64,000 bases of DNA from Rhodospirillales bacterium (GTDB lineage Bacteria > Pseudomonadota > Alphaproteobacteria > Rhodospirillales > SHVQ01): positions 1-64,000 of the forward strand of contig SHVQ01000003.1 in NCBI GenBank assembly GCA_009694195.1, read 5' to 3'. The notes under the pieces were generated by a model that had not been told where the DNA came from, did no database searches, and saw only the letters and a list, made by a program, of their open reading frames with translations. This document shows positions 46,755 to 56,535 of the stretch, piece by piece. The number at the start of each line of letters is the position of its first letter. The stretch's first letter is position 1. The translations under genes were made by a program, and so were the position numbers.

Positions 46755-47213
46755 CTAAACGAGATCGTCGATGGCAACGCCGAGCGTTTCGGCGATCGCC
46801 TTGAGGACCGTTGTCGAGCCCCGCTTCTTTCCCGCTTCGATCTCGGACACGTACCCCTTGCTCTTGCCGACGGCGGCGGCGAGCGCTTGCTGGGTCAGCC
46901 CGCGGTGCGCGCGGAAGACGCGGATCGGGCTTTCGCCTTGGACCAAGCGGCGGGCGACTTCGGCCGGAAACGACTCTTCGTTCCGCGTCCGTGCGTAGGC
47001 AAGCCGCGCCTCAAGGACTTCGAGTCGGTCGACCATGCGGTCATAGGTTTCGGCCGCAAGAACAACGGCGGCCCCGCCTGCCGGTCCCTTCAAACGCACC
47101 CGAAGCGGCGCACGAAGACGTCGCTGGCTGACGTCGGACAAGCGCACGATGTCCGACGACGTGCTGCTGCGTTGCCCGGAAAGCCGATTCGAACGCCGCG
47201 ATGTCATTGTCAT
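46755..47213 (-). CDS. XRE-family antitoxin of a HigBA-like module
   Basis: The 152-residue protein has a poorly conserved N-terminal part with GAAVVLAAETYDRMVDRLEV, resembling the beta/helix arm of Phd-like or HigA2-like antitoxins. A C-terminal helix-turn-helix (RVFRAHRGLTQQALAAAVGK, GYVSEIEAGKKRGS, LKAIAETLGVAIDDLV) follows. It overlaps the toxin gene by four bases and is read second, the toxin-first order of HigBA modules. It should bind the palindromes at 47491 and 47525. Confidence 0.86.
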   Translation of the reverse strand: MTMTSRRSNRLSGQRSSTSSDIVRLSDVSQRRLRAPLRVRLKGPAGGAAVVLAAETYDRMVDRLEVLEARLAYARTRNEESFPAEVARRLVQGESPIRVFRAHRGLTQQALAAAVGKSKGYVSEIEAGKKRGSTTVLKAIAETLGVAIDDLV

Positions 47214-47476
47214 CGATACGCACTCCCTCGGGGCGCCACTTCAAAGACATCCATCACGTGAGCCTCGCGATCCAGCGTATAGGACGCTCGCCAGTCGCCG
47301 ACGCGCACGCGAAAACCATTCTTGATGCTGCGCAACGGCTTCACATTCGGATTTTTCACCTTCGGGTCCGCGGCAATTTGGGCCAATGCCTGCACAATAT
47401 CCTTCGCTTTCGCAGGCTGCATTCTGCGAAGCGCCTTAAGCACCGAGGCCCTATAGGTCGGAACGAAGGCACGCAT
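47210..47476 (-). CDS. RelE/HigB-type toxin
   Basis: The 88-residue protein has the RelE/ParE fold: FVPTYRASVLKALRRMQPAKA, PNVKPLRSIKNGFRVRVGDWRASYTLDREAHVMDVFEVAPRG. The FRVRVGDWR strand and C-terminal DVFEVAPRG are typical of mRNA interferases of this family. The order toxin-antitoxin and the ATGA overlap define a type II module. The start ATG is close after the palindromic operators. Confidence 0.87.
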   Translation of the reverse strand: MRAFVPTYRASVLKALRRMQPAKAKDIVQALAQIAADPKVKNPNVKPLRSIKNGFRVRVGDWRASYTLDREAHVMDVFEVAPRGSAYR

Positions 47477-47490
47477 CCGGCGCCTTTGAT

Positions 47491-47541
47491 GTTCGCAAAT
47501 AGCGAACTCGACGTCAATGGCATAGTTCGCAATCAGCGAAC
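47491..47541 (-). promoter_or_regulatory. Two identical operator palindromes upstream of the HigBA-like module
   Basis: GTTCGC-N5-GCGAAC occurs twice, at 47491-47507 and 47525-47541, 34 bases apart. On the minus strand a TTGACG lies between them. Paired, identical palindromes flanking a promoter are expected for cooperative autorepression by the toxin-antitoxin complex. Confidence 0.8.
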
Positions 47542-47574
47542 ATCATCGTGGCCCGGCGTCCCGCCGTTCCACGC

Positions 47575-49692
47575 TCAAGAGTCGCCCCGGTCCTTCGCGG
47601 CCGGCCGCACGACCCACGGACGCGCTCCGCGCTCGCCGTTGACGCTCTCGATCCTGACGCCCGCGGGCGACAGCCAGAGCGCGTGGGCGCCGTTCCGCCA
47701 GAGATCGAAGCGGTCGATCACGACGCGCGGCCCCGGGCAGGATTTGCGCACCGGCACCACGCTCACCACCACCTCGGCGACGCGGCAGTCCTCGGGCAAT
47801 GCCGCCGCGTGCTTCACCAGCGCGACCGTGCGACCGTGGTCGCGGTAGAGGCAGCCCTGCGCGTCGCAGGCGAGGCGGCCGTCGGCGCTGGTTCCGTCGG
47901 CGGGCCACGCGGGCGCCGGCTCTTCGAGCCCGGCGCGCCGGAGCCAGGTCTCCCGGTTGAGCCGGCGGGCTTTCGCCGACGAGAGGCTGAGCCCGCCCGC
48001 CTCCGTCCGCACGGCGAGCAGCTTGCCCTCGCCGTCGATCAGGATGTGCGGGGGCTCGACGAATGCGAGCGACGCGAGGCCGAGCGCGATCGCGGGCACG
48101 CCCGCGAGGCGCCAGCGCTGCCTCCAGAGACAGAGCCAGAGGCCGCCCAAAGTGACGACGGCGAGCGCCGCCATCGGCATCGACGGGATGACGGTTGCGG
48201 CGCCCGGCAGGCCCGCGACCCATCGCGCCGTCCAATTGACGACGTCGATGCCCCAGCCCATCGGCACCAGCGCCCATCCTTCGAGGCCGAACGGCAGGAG
48301 CACGAAGACAGGCACGACCCACGGCATCACCCAAAGCGACGTCGCCGGCACCGCGATCATGTTGGCGAGCAAGCCGTAAACCGCGAAGCGGTTGAAGTGG
48401 TAGACGGCGAACGGCGTCGTCGCCGCGCTGGCGACGAACGTGGTCAAGGCGACGGCGCCGAGATAGTAGGCGGCGGCCCTCGCCCATCCGCGCGGCGCGT
48501 CGACATCGAAGCGTCCTCGCATGCGAAAAACTTCGTAGACGGCGACGAGCGCGACCACGGCGGCGAACGACATCTGGAAGCTCGCCCCCAGCACGGTTTC
48601 CGGCGTGGTGAGAAGGATCGCCGCCGCAGCCCACGCGCAGAGGCGCATGGAAATCGCCTGCCGGTCGACGAGAACGCCGATGAGAACGAGGGTGATCATC
48701 AGGACCGCGCGCTGGGTCGGCACCGTCGCGCCCGCGATGAGCGCGTAAGCAAAAGCACCCGGGATGGCGGCGACCGCCGCCCACTTTTTGATCGGGTAGC
48801 GGAGCGCGATCGGCGGGATCAGGGCCAGCCCCGCGCGCACGCAGACGAACAGGATCCCGGCGATAAGACTGATGTTCATCCCGGAGACCGCGAGCAGGTG
48901 AGCGAGACCGGAGTCGCGCATCGCGTTCATCAGCTCTTCGGAGATCGCCGCACGCTCGCCGGTGATGAAGGCGGCCGCGATGGCGCCCCGCTCGCCGTCC
49001 AGCCCTTCGAGCACGCGCTCCGTGATGTTTTGGCGGAGCCGCTCGAGGCCGAGGGTGAAGCGATCCCAACCCTCCTCCGCGCCCTCCGCCGTGACCTGCG
49101 GGACCCCAAGCCCGAACCCGACCGCGCCCAAGCACTGAAAGAACGCCTGGCGCTGGAAATCGAAGGCGCCGGGGGCCGCCGGGGCCGGCGGCGGCAGCAG
49201 GCTCACGCGCGCCTGCACCCACTGGCCCGGCTTGAGCGGCGGCTCGTGGCCGCGGAAGGTGACGCGCACGGTTGCCGGCGTCCGCTCAGGTCCGAGCCCC
49301 GCGATGCGCGGGCGGTCGAACGTCACGCGCCGCGCGGCCGGAAACCGGTCGATGGAGACGACGCGGGCGACGAGGCTGGTGGGGCCGATCCGCTTTTCCA
49401 GGATCGGGGCGGCGACGGTGGCGGCGCGCCACTGGGTCGCCGCGAAGCCGAGCGCGAGCGCGGCGGCAGCCATCGCGGCGACGAGGACGCCCGGCCGCCT
49501 TCGCCCGAGCCAGCCGATCGACGCGGCGGCGACGAGCGCGACGAGCCCAAGCCACAGGGGCGGCTCCCGCGTGAGCGTGAAATAAGCGCCGATGCCCGCG
49601 CCGACCAGCACGGGAAGCCAGAGCGCCAGCCGGTCCCGTTCCTCGGCAACGATCGTCGCGAGCGCGCGCTCGGGGAGTGCTCTGATCAGCAT
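47575..49692 (-). CDS. comEC: ComEC/Rec2 family DNA-uptake membrane protein
   Basis: The 705-residue polytopic protein has an N-terminal DUF4131 region and the central Competence domain with ITGERAAISEELMNAMRDSG and HLLAVSGMNISLIAGIL. The C-terminal part (PHILIDGEGKLLAVRTEAGG) lacks the beta-lactamase-like domain HxHxD motif of full-length ComEC, as is usual in alphaproteobacteria. It forms the inner-membrane channel for DNA uptake. The start MLIRALPERAL at 49692 was chosen; an upstream in-frame start is encoded by a family D repeat. Confidence 0.92.
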   Translation of the reverse strand: MLIRALPERALATIVAEERDRLALWLPVLVGAGIGAYFTLTREPPLWLGLVALVAAASIGWLGRRRPGVLVAAMAAAALALGFAATQWRAATVAAPILEKRIGPTSLVARVVSIDRFPAARRVTFDRPRIAGLGPERTPATVRVTFRGHEPPLKPGQWVQARVSLLPPPAPAAPGAFDFQRQAFFQCLGAVGFGLGVPQVTAEGAEEGWDRFTLGLERLRQNITERVLEGLDGERGAIAAAFITGERAAISEELMNAMRDSGLAHLLAVSGMNISLIAGILFVCVRAGLALIPPIALRYPIKKWAAVAAIPGAFAYALIAGATVPTQRAVLMITLVLIGVLVDRQAISMRLCAWAAAAILLTTPETVLGASFQMSFAAVVALVAVYEVFRMRGRFDVDAPRGWARAAAYYLGAVALTTFVASAATTPFAVYHFNRFAVYGLLANMIAVPATSLWVMPWVVPVFVLLPFGLEGWALVPMGWGIDVVNWTARWVAGLPGAATVIPSMPMAALAVVTLGGLWLCLWRQRWRLAGVPAIALGLASLAFVEPPHILIDGEGKLLAVRTEAGGLSLSSAKARRLNRETWLRRAGLEEPAPAWPADGTSADGRLACDAQGCLYRDHGRTVALVKHAAALPEDCRVAEVVVSVVPVRKSCPGPRVVIDRFDLWRNGAHALWLSPAGVRIESVNGERGARPWVVRPAAKDRGDS

Positions 49693-49722
49693 GGCAGGGG
49701 ATTCCCTAACCGCCCCCTTATC

Positions 49723-49793
49723 GTCATGCGCGGACTTGACCCGCGCATCCATCTTCCAAGGCCGTGGATGGCCGTGACGAGCACGGCCATGAC
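49723..49793. repeat. Family D paired palindrome
   Basis: GTCATGCGCGGAC ... GACCCGCGCATCC, then CGTGGATGGCCGTG ... CACGGCCATGAC: two hairpins in the divergent comEC-gltX gap. Confidence 0.82.
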
Positions 49794-49853
49794 GCCAGAT
49801 GACGCCCCTTCGGGTCTGGCGCCAGTGGCCGAAAGACGGTATCAGATCACGCC

Positions 49854-51257
49854 ATGTCCGTCGTGACCCGTTTCGCGCCGTCGCCGACCGGATACCTCCA
49901 CATCGGCGGCGCCCGCACTGCGCTTTATAACTGGCTGTTCACCCGCCACCACGGCGGCAAATTCCTGCTGCGCATCGAGGACACCGACCGCGCGCGCTCG
50001 ACCAAGGAGGCGGTGGACGCGATCCTCGCGGGGCTTACGTGGCTCGAGCTCCCGTGGGACGGCGACGCGATTTCCCAATTCTCGCGCGTCTCCCGTCACG
50101 CCGAAGCCGCCCGCCGGCTGCTCGCCGAAGGCAAGGCGTACCTCTGCTATTGCACGCCGGAGGAGCTCGCCGAGATGCGCGAGCGGGCGAAGCGCGAGGG
50201 CCGGCCCATGCGCTACGACGGGCGCTGGCGCGACCGCAACCCGAAGGACGCGCCCGCGGGCGTGAAGCCCGTGATCCGCTTGAAGGCGGCGCAGACCGGA
50301 GAGACCGTCGTCAACGATCTCGTCCAGGGCGAAGTGAAGGTCGCGAACGAGCAGCTCGACGACATGGTGCTGCTGCGGGGCGACGGCACGCCGACCTACA
50401 TGCTGGCCGTCGTGGTCGACGACCGCGACATGGCGATCACCCACGTGATTCGCGGCCAGGATCATTTCACCAACACGTTCCGCCAGGTCCAGCTCTATCG
50501 CGCCTTCGGATGGGAACCGCCCGCGTTCGCCCATATTCCGCTGATCCATGGGCCCGACGGCGCCAAGCTTTCGAAGCGCCACGGCGCGCTCGGCGTCGAG
50601 GCCTACCGGGAGATGGGGTTCCTGCCGGAGGCCATGCGCAACTATCTCTTGCGTCTCGGCTGGGCCCACGGCGACGAGGAGATCATCGAGACCGAGCAGG
50701 CGATCAAGTGGTTCGACCTCGCCCAGGTCGGCCGCTCCCCCGCCCGTTTCGACGTCGCCAAGCTCACCAATCTTAACGGCCATTACATGCGGATCGCCTC
50801 CGACGAGCGGCTGACGCAGGTCGTCCTCCCGCGCATTGCCGCGCTTCTCCAGGGCAACCTTGCGCAAGGCGCTGAATTCCGGATAAAAAAGGGGATGGCG
50901 GGCTTGAAAGAGCGCGCCAAGACGCTGGCCGAGCTGGCGGAAAGTGCGACGATCTACGCCCGGCCGCGGCCGATCGCGTTGAACCCGAAGGCAAAGGAGG
51001 TCTTGACCGCGGACGCGCGCCTCAAACTCAAGGGGTCGCGGGAGCGTTTCCAAGGTCTCGGCACCTGGACAAGGACCGCCCTGGAGGGGGAAGCCCGGGC
51101 GTTCGCGGACGCAAGCTCGTTGAAACTCGCGGAGATCGCCCAGCCTCTGCGGGCGGCGGTGACCGGCTCGACCGTCTCGCCGGGCATCTTTGAAGTGATG
51201 GAGATCCTGGGCCACGAGGAGACGCTGGGACGTCTTGCCGACGTTCTCGACTCATAA
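49854..51257 (+). CDS. gltX: Glutamate-tRNA ligase
   Basis: The 467-residue class I aminoacyl-tRNA synthetase starts [20 protein letters not shown], where HIGG is the HIGH signature. [15 protein letters not shown] is the KMSKS loop, and an anticodon-binding helical domain follows from about residue 320. It charges tRNA-Glu. Many alphaproteobacteria have two gltX genes, one of which mischarges tRNA-Gln for amidation by GatCAB; which copy this is cannot be told here. gltA follows on the same strand. Confidence 0.96.
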   Translation: MSVVTRFAPSPTGYLHIGGARTALYNWLFTRHHGGKFLLRIEDTDRARSTKEAVDAILAGLTWLELPWDGDAISQFSRVSRHAEAARRLLAEGKAYLCYCTPEELAEMRERAKREGRPMRYDGRWRDRNPKDAPAGVKPVIRLKAAQTGETVVNDLVQGEVKVANEQLDDMVLLRGDGTPTYMLAVVVDDRDMAITHVIRGQDHFTNTFRQVQLYRAFGWEPPAFAHIPLIHGPDGAKLSKRHGALGVEAYREMGFLPEAMRNYLLRLGWAHGDEEIIETEQAIKWFDLAQVGRSPARFDVAKLTNLNGHYMRIASDERLTQVVLPRIAALLQGNLAQGAEFRIKKGMAGLKERAKTLAELAESATIYARPRPIALNPKAKEVLTADARLKLKGSRERFQGLGTWTRTALEGEARAFADASSLKLAEIAQPLRAAVTGSTVSPGIFEVMEILGHEETLGRLADVLDS

Positions 51258-51372
51258 AGCCGACACGCACGTCAACACGCGATGCGCGCGCGGCGATCGA
51301 GGGGCATCAACCGTTGCGCGAAGGTCGAGGGTCCTTGGGGGCCCGCCGGTCCAGTTCGAGGAGAACAAAGCC

Positions 51373-52689
51373 ATGAACGATAAAGCTTCAGCCGCTAAAG
51401 AGACCTTCACCCTGAAGGACAACCGGACGGGCAAAACGTTCGAGCTTCCGGTCATCAAGGGCACCACCGGACCCGACGTGATCGACGTCCGCAAGCTCTA
51501 TGCGGACACCGGCTGCTTCACGTACGACCCCGGCTTCACCTCGACCGGAAGCTGCGAGTCCAAGATCACCTTCATCGACGGCGACAAGGGCGTGCTGCGC
51601 TACCGCGGCTACGCCATCGAGGAGCTGGCCGAGCATTCGGATTTCATGGAGACCTGCTATCTGCTGCTGCACGGCGAGCTTCCGACCGAGAAGCAGAAGA
51701 AGGACTTCGACTGGACCATCGCGCACCACAGCATGCTGCACGAACAGTTGGTGTTCTTCTTTCGCGGGTTCCGCCGCGACGCGCACCCGATGGCGGTGAT
51801 GTGCGGCGTGGTGGGGGCGCTCTCGGCCTTCTATCACGACTCGACCGACATCAGCGACGTCAAGCACCGGATGACCTCCGCCCACCGGCTGATCGCCAAG
51901 ATGCCGACCATCGCGGCGATGGCCTACAAGTACTCGATCGGCCAGCCCTACATCTACCCGGACAACAACATGGGCTACGCCGAGAACTTCCTCCACATGA
52001 CGTTCGGGACGCCGTGCGAGGAATACAAGGTGAACCCGGTGCTGGCGAAGGCCATGGATCGGATTCTGATCCTGCACGCCGACCACGAGCAGAACGCCTC
52101 CACCTCGACCGTGCGTCTCGCGGGATCGAGCGGCGCCAACCCGTTTGCCTGCGTCTCGGCCGGCATCGCCTGCCTGTGGGGCCCGGCCCACGGCGGCGCC
52201 AACGAAGCCGTTCTCAACATGCTGAAGACGATCGGCTCGGTCGACCGCATCCCCGAATACATCAAGCGGGCGAAGGACAAGAACGACACCTTCCGCCTGA
52301 TGGGCTTCGGCCACCGGGTCTACAAGAACTTCGACCCCCGCGCCAAGATCATGCGGCGGACCTGCCACGAGGTGCTGGACGAGCTCGGCGTCAAGCGCGA
52401 GCCGCTGCTCGAGCTCGCCATGGAGCTGGAGCGGATCGCGCTCGAGGACGATTACTTCGTCCAGAAGAAGCTCTATCCGAACGTCGATTTCTATTCCGGC
52501 ATCATCTTCCGCGCCATGGGCATCCCGGTCGACATGTTCACGGCCCTCTTCGCCATCGCCCGCACCGTCGGCTGGATCGCCCAGTGGAAGGAAATGATCG
52601 AGGATCCGACCCAGAAAATCGGCCGCCCGCGCCAGCTTTACAACGGCGCGGTCGAACGCAAATACGCGCCGGTGCACAAGCGGAAGTAA
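51373..52689 (+). CDS. gltA: Citrate synthase (type II)
   Basis: The 438-residue enzyme condenses oxaloacetate and acetyl-CoA. Active-site segments are [15 protein letters not shown] and [12 protein letters not shown] (first histidine), [15 protein letters not shown] (second histidine) and PNVDFYSGI (aspartate). The N-terminal 50-residue domain ([22 protein letters not shown]) marks the hexameric Gram-negative type, which is often NADH-regulated. The ATG at 51373 begins [14 protein letters not shown]. Confidence 0.96.
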   Translation: MNDKASAAKETFTLKDNRTGKTFELPVIKGTTGPDVIDVRKLYADTGCFTYDPGFTSTGSCESKITFIDGDKGVLRYRGYAIEELAEHSDFMETCYLLLHGELPTEKQKKDFDWTIAHHSMLHEQLVFFFRGFRRDAHPMAVMCGVVGALSAFYHDSTDISDVKHRMTSAHRLIAKMPTIAAMAYKYSIGQPYIYPDNNMGYAENFLHMTFGTPCEEYKVNPVLAKAMDRILILHADHEQNASTSTVRLAGSSGANPFACVSAGIACLWGPAHGGANEAVLNMLKTIGSVDRIPEYIKRAKDKNDTFRLMGFGHRVYKNFDPRAKIMRRTCHEVLDELGVKREPLLELAMELERIALEDDYFVQKKLYPNVDFYSGIIFRAMGIPVDMFTALFAIARTVGWIAQWKEMIEDPTQKIGRPRQLYNGAVERKYAPVHKRK

Positions 52690-52720
52690 GCGCGCGACCG
52701 GCGCCGGCAAATTTCGGTTG

Positions 52721-52753
52721 AGGGGCGGGTTCGTAACCCGCCCCTACGCTTTT
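52721..52753 (+). terminator. Candidate terminator after gltA
   Basis: AGGGGCGGGTT and AACCCGCCCCT form a perfect 11-base-pair stem with a CGT loop, followed by ACGCTTTT. The T-run is short, so this is a moderate candidate. It lies between the convergent gltA and gloA genes. Confidence 0.6.
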
Positions 52754-52788
52754 CAGAGGAGACTATGGCCCGCGCGGGGCCGACCGCC

Positions 52789-53211
52789 TTACGCCCGCTC
52801 GATCAGCTCGATCTTGTAGCCGTCCGGGTCCTCGACGAAGGCGATGACGGTCGTCCCGTGCTTCATCGGCCCGGGCGGGCGGGTGATCTTGACGCCTTCG
52901 GTCTTCAGCCGGTCGCAGGCCTTGTAAATCTCGGGCACCGCGATCGCGAGGTGGCCGAATGCGGTGCCGAGGTCGTACGGCTCCTCGCGGCCCCAGTTGT
53001 GGGTGAGCTCGACGACGGTGTTGTCGGTTTCGCTCCCGTACCCGACGAACGCGAGCGTGAATTTGCCGTCGGGATAGTCCCGCTTCCGGAGCTGCTTCAT
53101 CCCGAGCAGGCGGGTGTAGAAATCGAGGGATTTGTCCAAATCCCTGACCCGGATCATCGTGTGCAGCAGGCGGTAGCGGGAGGGCCCGTTATCGTTTGCG
53201 GGTTCGTTCAT
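52789..53211 (-). CDS. gloA: Lactoylglutathione lyase (glyoxalase I)
   Basis: The 140-residue VOC-fold protein has [20 protein letters not shown] with the first metal histidine, then VVELTHNWG (first glutamate), [13 protein letters not shown] (second histidine) and [20 protein letters not shown] (second glutamate). This full set fits the nickel-type glyoxalase I that isomerises the methylglyoxal-glutathione adduct. It is upstream of the MFS gene's stop on the other side of a 59-base gap. Confidence 0.94.
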   Translation of the reverse strand: MNEPANDNGPSRYRLLHTMIRVRDLDKSLDFYTRLLGMKQLRKRDYPDGKFTLAFVGYGSETDNTVVELTHNWGREEPYDLGTAFGHLAIAVPEIYKACDRLKTEGVKITRPPGPMKHGTTVIAFVEDPDGYKIELIERA

Positions 53212-53270
53212 GGTGCACCCTTGAACCGCGTTCGGGCGCGGTTTCTCCAGCTCTCTTTGGTTCCGTAACT

Positions 53271-54518
53271 CTATCGCTGGTCGGCCCCGCCGTCACTAGC
53301 GCGGCGCGGCACGAAAGACGCGATCCAGAACGCGCCCGCGGCCATGAGCCCGAAGGCGATCAACATCCACAGCACGGCACCGTATCCGCCGGCGGCGGCC
53401 CAGACCACGCCCGCGATCGCGGGGGCGAGCGCCCTCGAGACTGCGGTCGGCGGCACGAGCAGGCCGCTGATCAATCCGTAATCCTGCCGCCCGATGAGCT
53501 CCGCGGTCGCGGTTCCCTTCATGATGGTCATCGTTCCGACGACGAGGCCGTAGCAAGCCGCGAAGGCGGCGGCGAAAGCGGTTCCGCCCGTCTCCGCCAC
53601 GAGGAGCGCCACCGATGCCGGGAGGGCGAGCGTCACGATCCGCCCCAGCGCGCGCGCCGAGAGCCGGCGGCCGAACGCATAGAGAGCGAGCCGGCTCAGC
53701 AGCTGCATCGGGCCGATCAGCGCCACGATACCGACGGCACCCGCCGAGGCGAAGCCGCGCTCGAGCAGGAGCGGAAGAAGATGAACCGTCATCGAGGTCG
53801 TGAGGGCCGCGCTGAGCGCGTATGCGAAAAGCAGGCCCCAGAATGCGGCATCCCTGGAGACGCGCCGGAGAACCGGCGCGATGATGATGCTGGTGCCCTT
53901 CGCCCGCGCGACCCGCCAGTAGCCGGGAACCGCCAGTGCGTGTACCGGCGCCACGATCAGAAGGTTGAGCCCTCCCATCATCAGGGCCGCAAATCGCCAG
54001 CCGCCGGCTTCGACGAGAACCTGGGTGAGCGGAATGAAGAGCGTGCTCGCGAGAGCGGCGACCATGGCGACGCGGGCGATCGCGGCGGGGGCGCCTGCTT
54101 CCAGCTCGCGGTTGAGAACCGCAAACGCCGGCTCATAGAGCGTCATCGCTTGCGCCAGCCCGAGCCCGAGCCAGACCACGTAAAACACGGGAAGCGACGA
54201 GGTCCACGCCCACAGCGCGAACATGGCCGCCGCGAGAATGCTGCCGGCGGTCATGATCCGCCGCCCGCCCTCGCGGTCGATCCGCGCGCCGACGAACGGC
54301 GCCGCCAGTCCGCCAACCAGAAGCCCGAGGGAAAACGCATTCGTGAGCTCGACCCGCGACCAGCCGAGCTCCCGCTCCATCGGCACGACAAAGACGGAGA
54401 AGCTGTAATAGATCGAGCCCCATGAGATCAGCTGCGTGAGCGCGAGCGCCCAGGTCAATCGAGCACCACGGTCGTGCAACGGCGACCTCTCCGGTGGGCG
54501 CAACCCGGCGCCCTTCAC
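53271..54518 (-). CDS. MFS transporter
   Basis: The 415-residue protein has about 12 membrane helices. The A-motif region is [20 protein letters not shown] between helices 2 and 3, and a repeat of this appears in [13 protein letters not shown] mid-protein. The [20 protein letters not shown] start resembles monocarboxylate or oxalate/formate antiporter-like MFS proteins. The substrate is unknown. It ends next to lpxB's stop with a one-base gap but is read away from the lipid A genes as the last member of the same-strand series. Confidence 0.84.
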   Translation of the reverse strand: MKGAGLRPPERSPLHDRGARLTWALALTQLISWGSIYYSFSVFVVPMERELGWSRVELTNAFSLGLLVGGLAAPFVGARIDREGGRRIMTAGSILAAAMFALWAWTSSLPVFYVVWLGLGLAQAMTLYEPAFAVLNRELEAGAPAAIARVAMVAALASTLFIPLTQVLVEAGGWRFAALMMGGLNLLIVAPVHALAVPGYWRVARAKGTSIIIAPVLRRVSRDAAFWGLLFAYALSAALTTSMTVHLLPLLLERGFASAGAVGIVALIGPMQLLSRLALYAFGRRLSARALGRIVTLALPASVALLVAETGGTAFAAAFAACYGLVVGTMTIMKGTATAELIGRQDYGLISGLLVPPTAVSRALAPAIAGVVWAAAGGYGAVLWMLIAFGLMAAGAFWIASFVPRRASDGGADQR

Positions 54519-54519
54519 T

Positions 54520-56535
54520 TCAGGCGTACGCCCGCCTGCGGGCTCTCTCTTCGATGACCTTCAAAACCGTCTCGGCCGCCCGTGCGTTGGGGGACGAGCC
54601 GCCCTGCCCGAGCCGGGCGAGCGCCTCCTTGGCGGCCACCCGCTGCGCCGCGCGCTTGGCGGGATCGTCGAACAGCTCGCCGACCGCGCCGGCAAGGCGT
54701 TTGGGCGTGCATTGGTCGAGCAGGAGCTCCGGCACGGCCGGGCGGTCGAGCACGAGGTTGACGATGTTGACGTAACGCACGCGGACGAGCCGCTTCGCGA
54801 TCCAGGCGCTGATCCAGTTCATGCGGTAGGCGATCACGGCGGGCGTTCCGGCCATCGCAAGCTCGAGCGCGACCGTGCCGGAGCACGCAAGCGCCACGTC
54901 GGCGGCCGCGAACGCATCGTATTTCTCGCCCTCCTCGACGACGACGGCGGGAACGGCCCAGCCGGCGGCCGCCGCCTTCACCTCCGCCGCGACCGCCCCG
55001 CCGGTCGCGACCACGGCCCGCAAGCCCGGGCGCGCGGCGGCGAGGCGCTGGAGCGCATCGGCGAACACCGGCAGCAGCCGGCTCACCTCGGTGCGGCGGC
55101 TCCCCGGCAACACGGCGAGCAGCGGCACGTCGGCCGCGAGGCCGTGCCGGCGGCGGAACGCCCGCCGGTCCCCCCGGTCGGCGCCGCTCTCCACCACGGG
55201 GTGGCCGACGAACGTGCAGCCGAGCCCTTCGCGTTCGAAGTAGGGCGGCTCGAAGGGGAGCAGCGCCAGGAGATGATCGAGGAAACCTGCAATCTTGCGC
55301 GCCCGCTTCGGGCGCCACGCCCAGACGCTCGGGGCGACATAGTGAATGAGCGGCATGCCTTCGCCCTTGAGCCGGGCGCCGACGCGAAAGGAGAAATCCG
55401 GCGAGTCGATCGTCACCACGGCGTCCGGCTTGAGCGCGCGGGCGCGCGCAACCGTCTCGCGAATGCGCGCCATCAGCTTCGGAAGCCGAGGCACGACCTC
55501 GAGTGCGCCCATGACGGTCAAGTCGGCCATCGGGAAGAGAGTCTCCAGACCGGCCTCGGCCATGCGCTCGCCGCCGACGCCGGCAAAGCGGACGCGGCCG
55601 CCGGTCTCGCGCTTCAGGCGCTCCATCAGGCCGGCGCCCAGCGCATCGCCCGAGGGCTCGCCCGCCACCAGGAAGATCAGCGGCCCCGGACGCCCGGCGG
55701 CCGGCGACCCGTCCGCCCCGCCGTCGGCGATCCCCATCACGAACAGGCCCGCCGCGTCGGCGGCCTTCACCACGCCTGCGCGATCGAGGACGAAGGAGCT
55801 TCCGGCTTCGACCGCGATGCCGGCAAGGCCGGCGCGGGCCGCGTGCTCGACCGTCGAGATCCCGATGGTCGGAAGATCCACCCGTCGTTCCTGGTCGGGC
55901 TTCTTCGCCTTGACGAGAACGCCCGCGCGCCCGCGCGCGAGCGGCGCGACCCGGCGCACGAGCAGAGCATCGGTCCCCTCCCGGCCCTCGAGGCCGATCA
56001 CCTGGCCGCCGCGCGCGACCGCCGCCTGACCGCGATCCGCCACGCCGATCCGGCGGGCGGCGGCGAGCGCGACAGCCATGTCCCGCCGCGCGTCCTCATC
56101 CGGCTGCACGCGGCCCCAGACCCCCGGCGCCGCGAGCAAGTCCGGGACCAGCGAGTCGGCGCCGACGATGCGGAAGCCCTCCTCTTCGAGCGCCTTCGCG
56201 AGCGCGCTCAAGAGCGCATTGTCGCCGAGCAGCGCGGTTCCCGAGCGAAGGAAAAACCTGAGCCCCCACGCGTCCGGACGGAGCGCGGCGAGCGAAGGGC
56301 GCCGGATCGAGCCCGCCATGACGAGGTCCTGGACGTGCGCCTCGCGCAGCCGGCGTACCGCGGCGCCGCCGGCGCCGAGACGAACCCATGCGTGCGGCGT
56401 GCCTTCGACCGTCGCCTCGGGCGTCTGTCCCTTGAACGCGACGATGAAGCAATCGCGGCCGTCCGCCCTGCACTGTTCGATGATCGAGACCGGCAACTGG
56501 CCGCCGCCGGCCAGAATGCCGAGCTTAGGCGGCAT
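54520..56535 (-). CDS. lpxI-lpxB: LpxI-LpxB fusion: UDP-2,3-diacylglucosamine pyrophosphatase / lipid-A-disaccharide synthase
   Basis: One open frame of 671 codons encodes two enzymes of consecutive lipid A steps. Residues 1-272 are LpxI (KLGILAGGGQLPVSIIEQC, LLGDNALLSALAKALEEEGF, GTDALLVRR, RVDLPTIGISTVEHA), which hydrolyses UDP-diacylglucosamine to lipid X and UMP. After a 12-residue Gly/Ala/Pro linker (about 273-284) comes LpxB (PLIFLVAGEPSGDALGAGLM, VTIDSPDFSFRVG, YVAPSVWAWRPKRA, LPGSRRTEVSRLLPV, VVEEGEKYDAFAAADVALAC), which joins lipid X with UDP-diacylglucosamine. No stop separates them. The ATG at 56535 overlaps lpxA by 11 bases. The enzymes are normally separate neighbouring genes. 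Confidence 0.93.
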   Translation of the reverse strand: MPPKLGILAGGGQLPVSIIEQCRADGRDCFIVAFKGQTPEATVEGTPHAWVRLGAGGAAVRRLREAHVQDLVMAGSIRRPSLAALRPDAWGLRFFLRSGTALLGDNALLSALAKALEEEGFRIVGADSLVPDLLAAPGVWGRVQPDEDARRDMAVALAAARRIGVADRGQAAVARGGQVIGLEGREGTDALLVRRVAPLARGRAGVLVKAKKPDQERRVDLPTIGISTVEHAARAGLAGIAVEAGSSFVLDRAGVVKAADAAGLFVMGIADGGADGSPAAGRPGPLIFLVAGEPSGDALGAGLMERLKRETGGRVRFAGVGGERMAEAGLETLFPMADLTVMGALEVVPRLPKLMARIRETVARARALKPDAVVTIDSPDFSFRVGARLKGEGMPLIHYVAPSVWAWRPKRARKIAGFLDHLLALLPFEPPYFEREGLGCTFVGHPVVESGADRGDRRAFRRRHGLAADVPLLAVLPGSRRTEVSRLLPVFADALQRLAAARPGLRAVVATGGAVAAEVKAAAAGWAVPAVVVEEGEKYDAFAAADVALACSGTVALELAMAGTPAVIAYRMNWISAWIAKRLVRVRYVNIVNLVLDRPAVPELLLDQCTPKRLAGAVGELFDDPAKRAAQRVAAKEALARLGQGGSSPNARAAETVLKVIEERARRRAYA

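Noticed and set aside
47548..49866. A frame of about 770 codons on the plus strand opposite comEC
   Set aside because: It is extremely Arg/Asp/Gly-rich without domains and is antisense to a clear ComEC protein.
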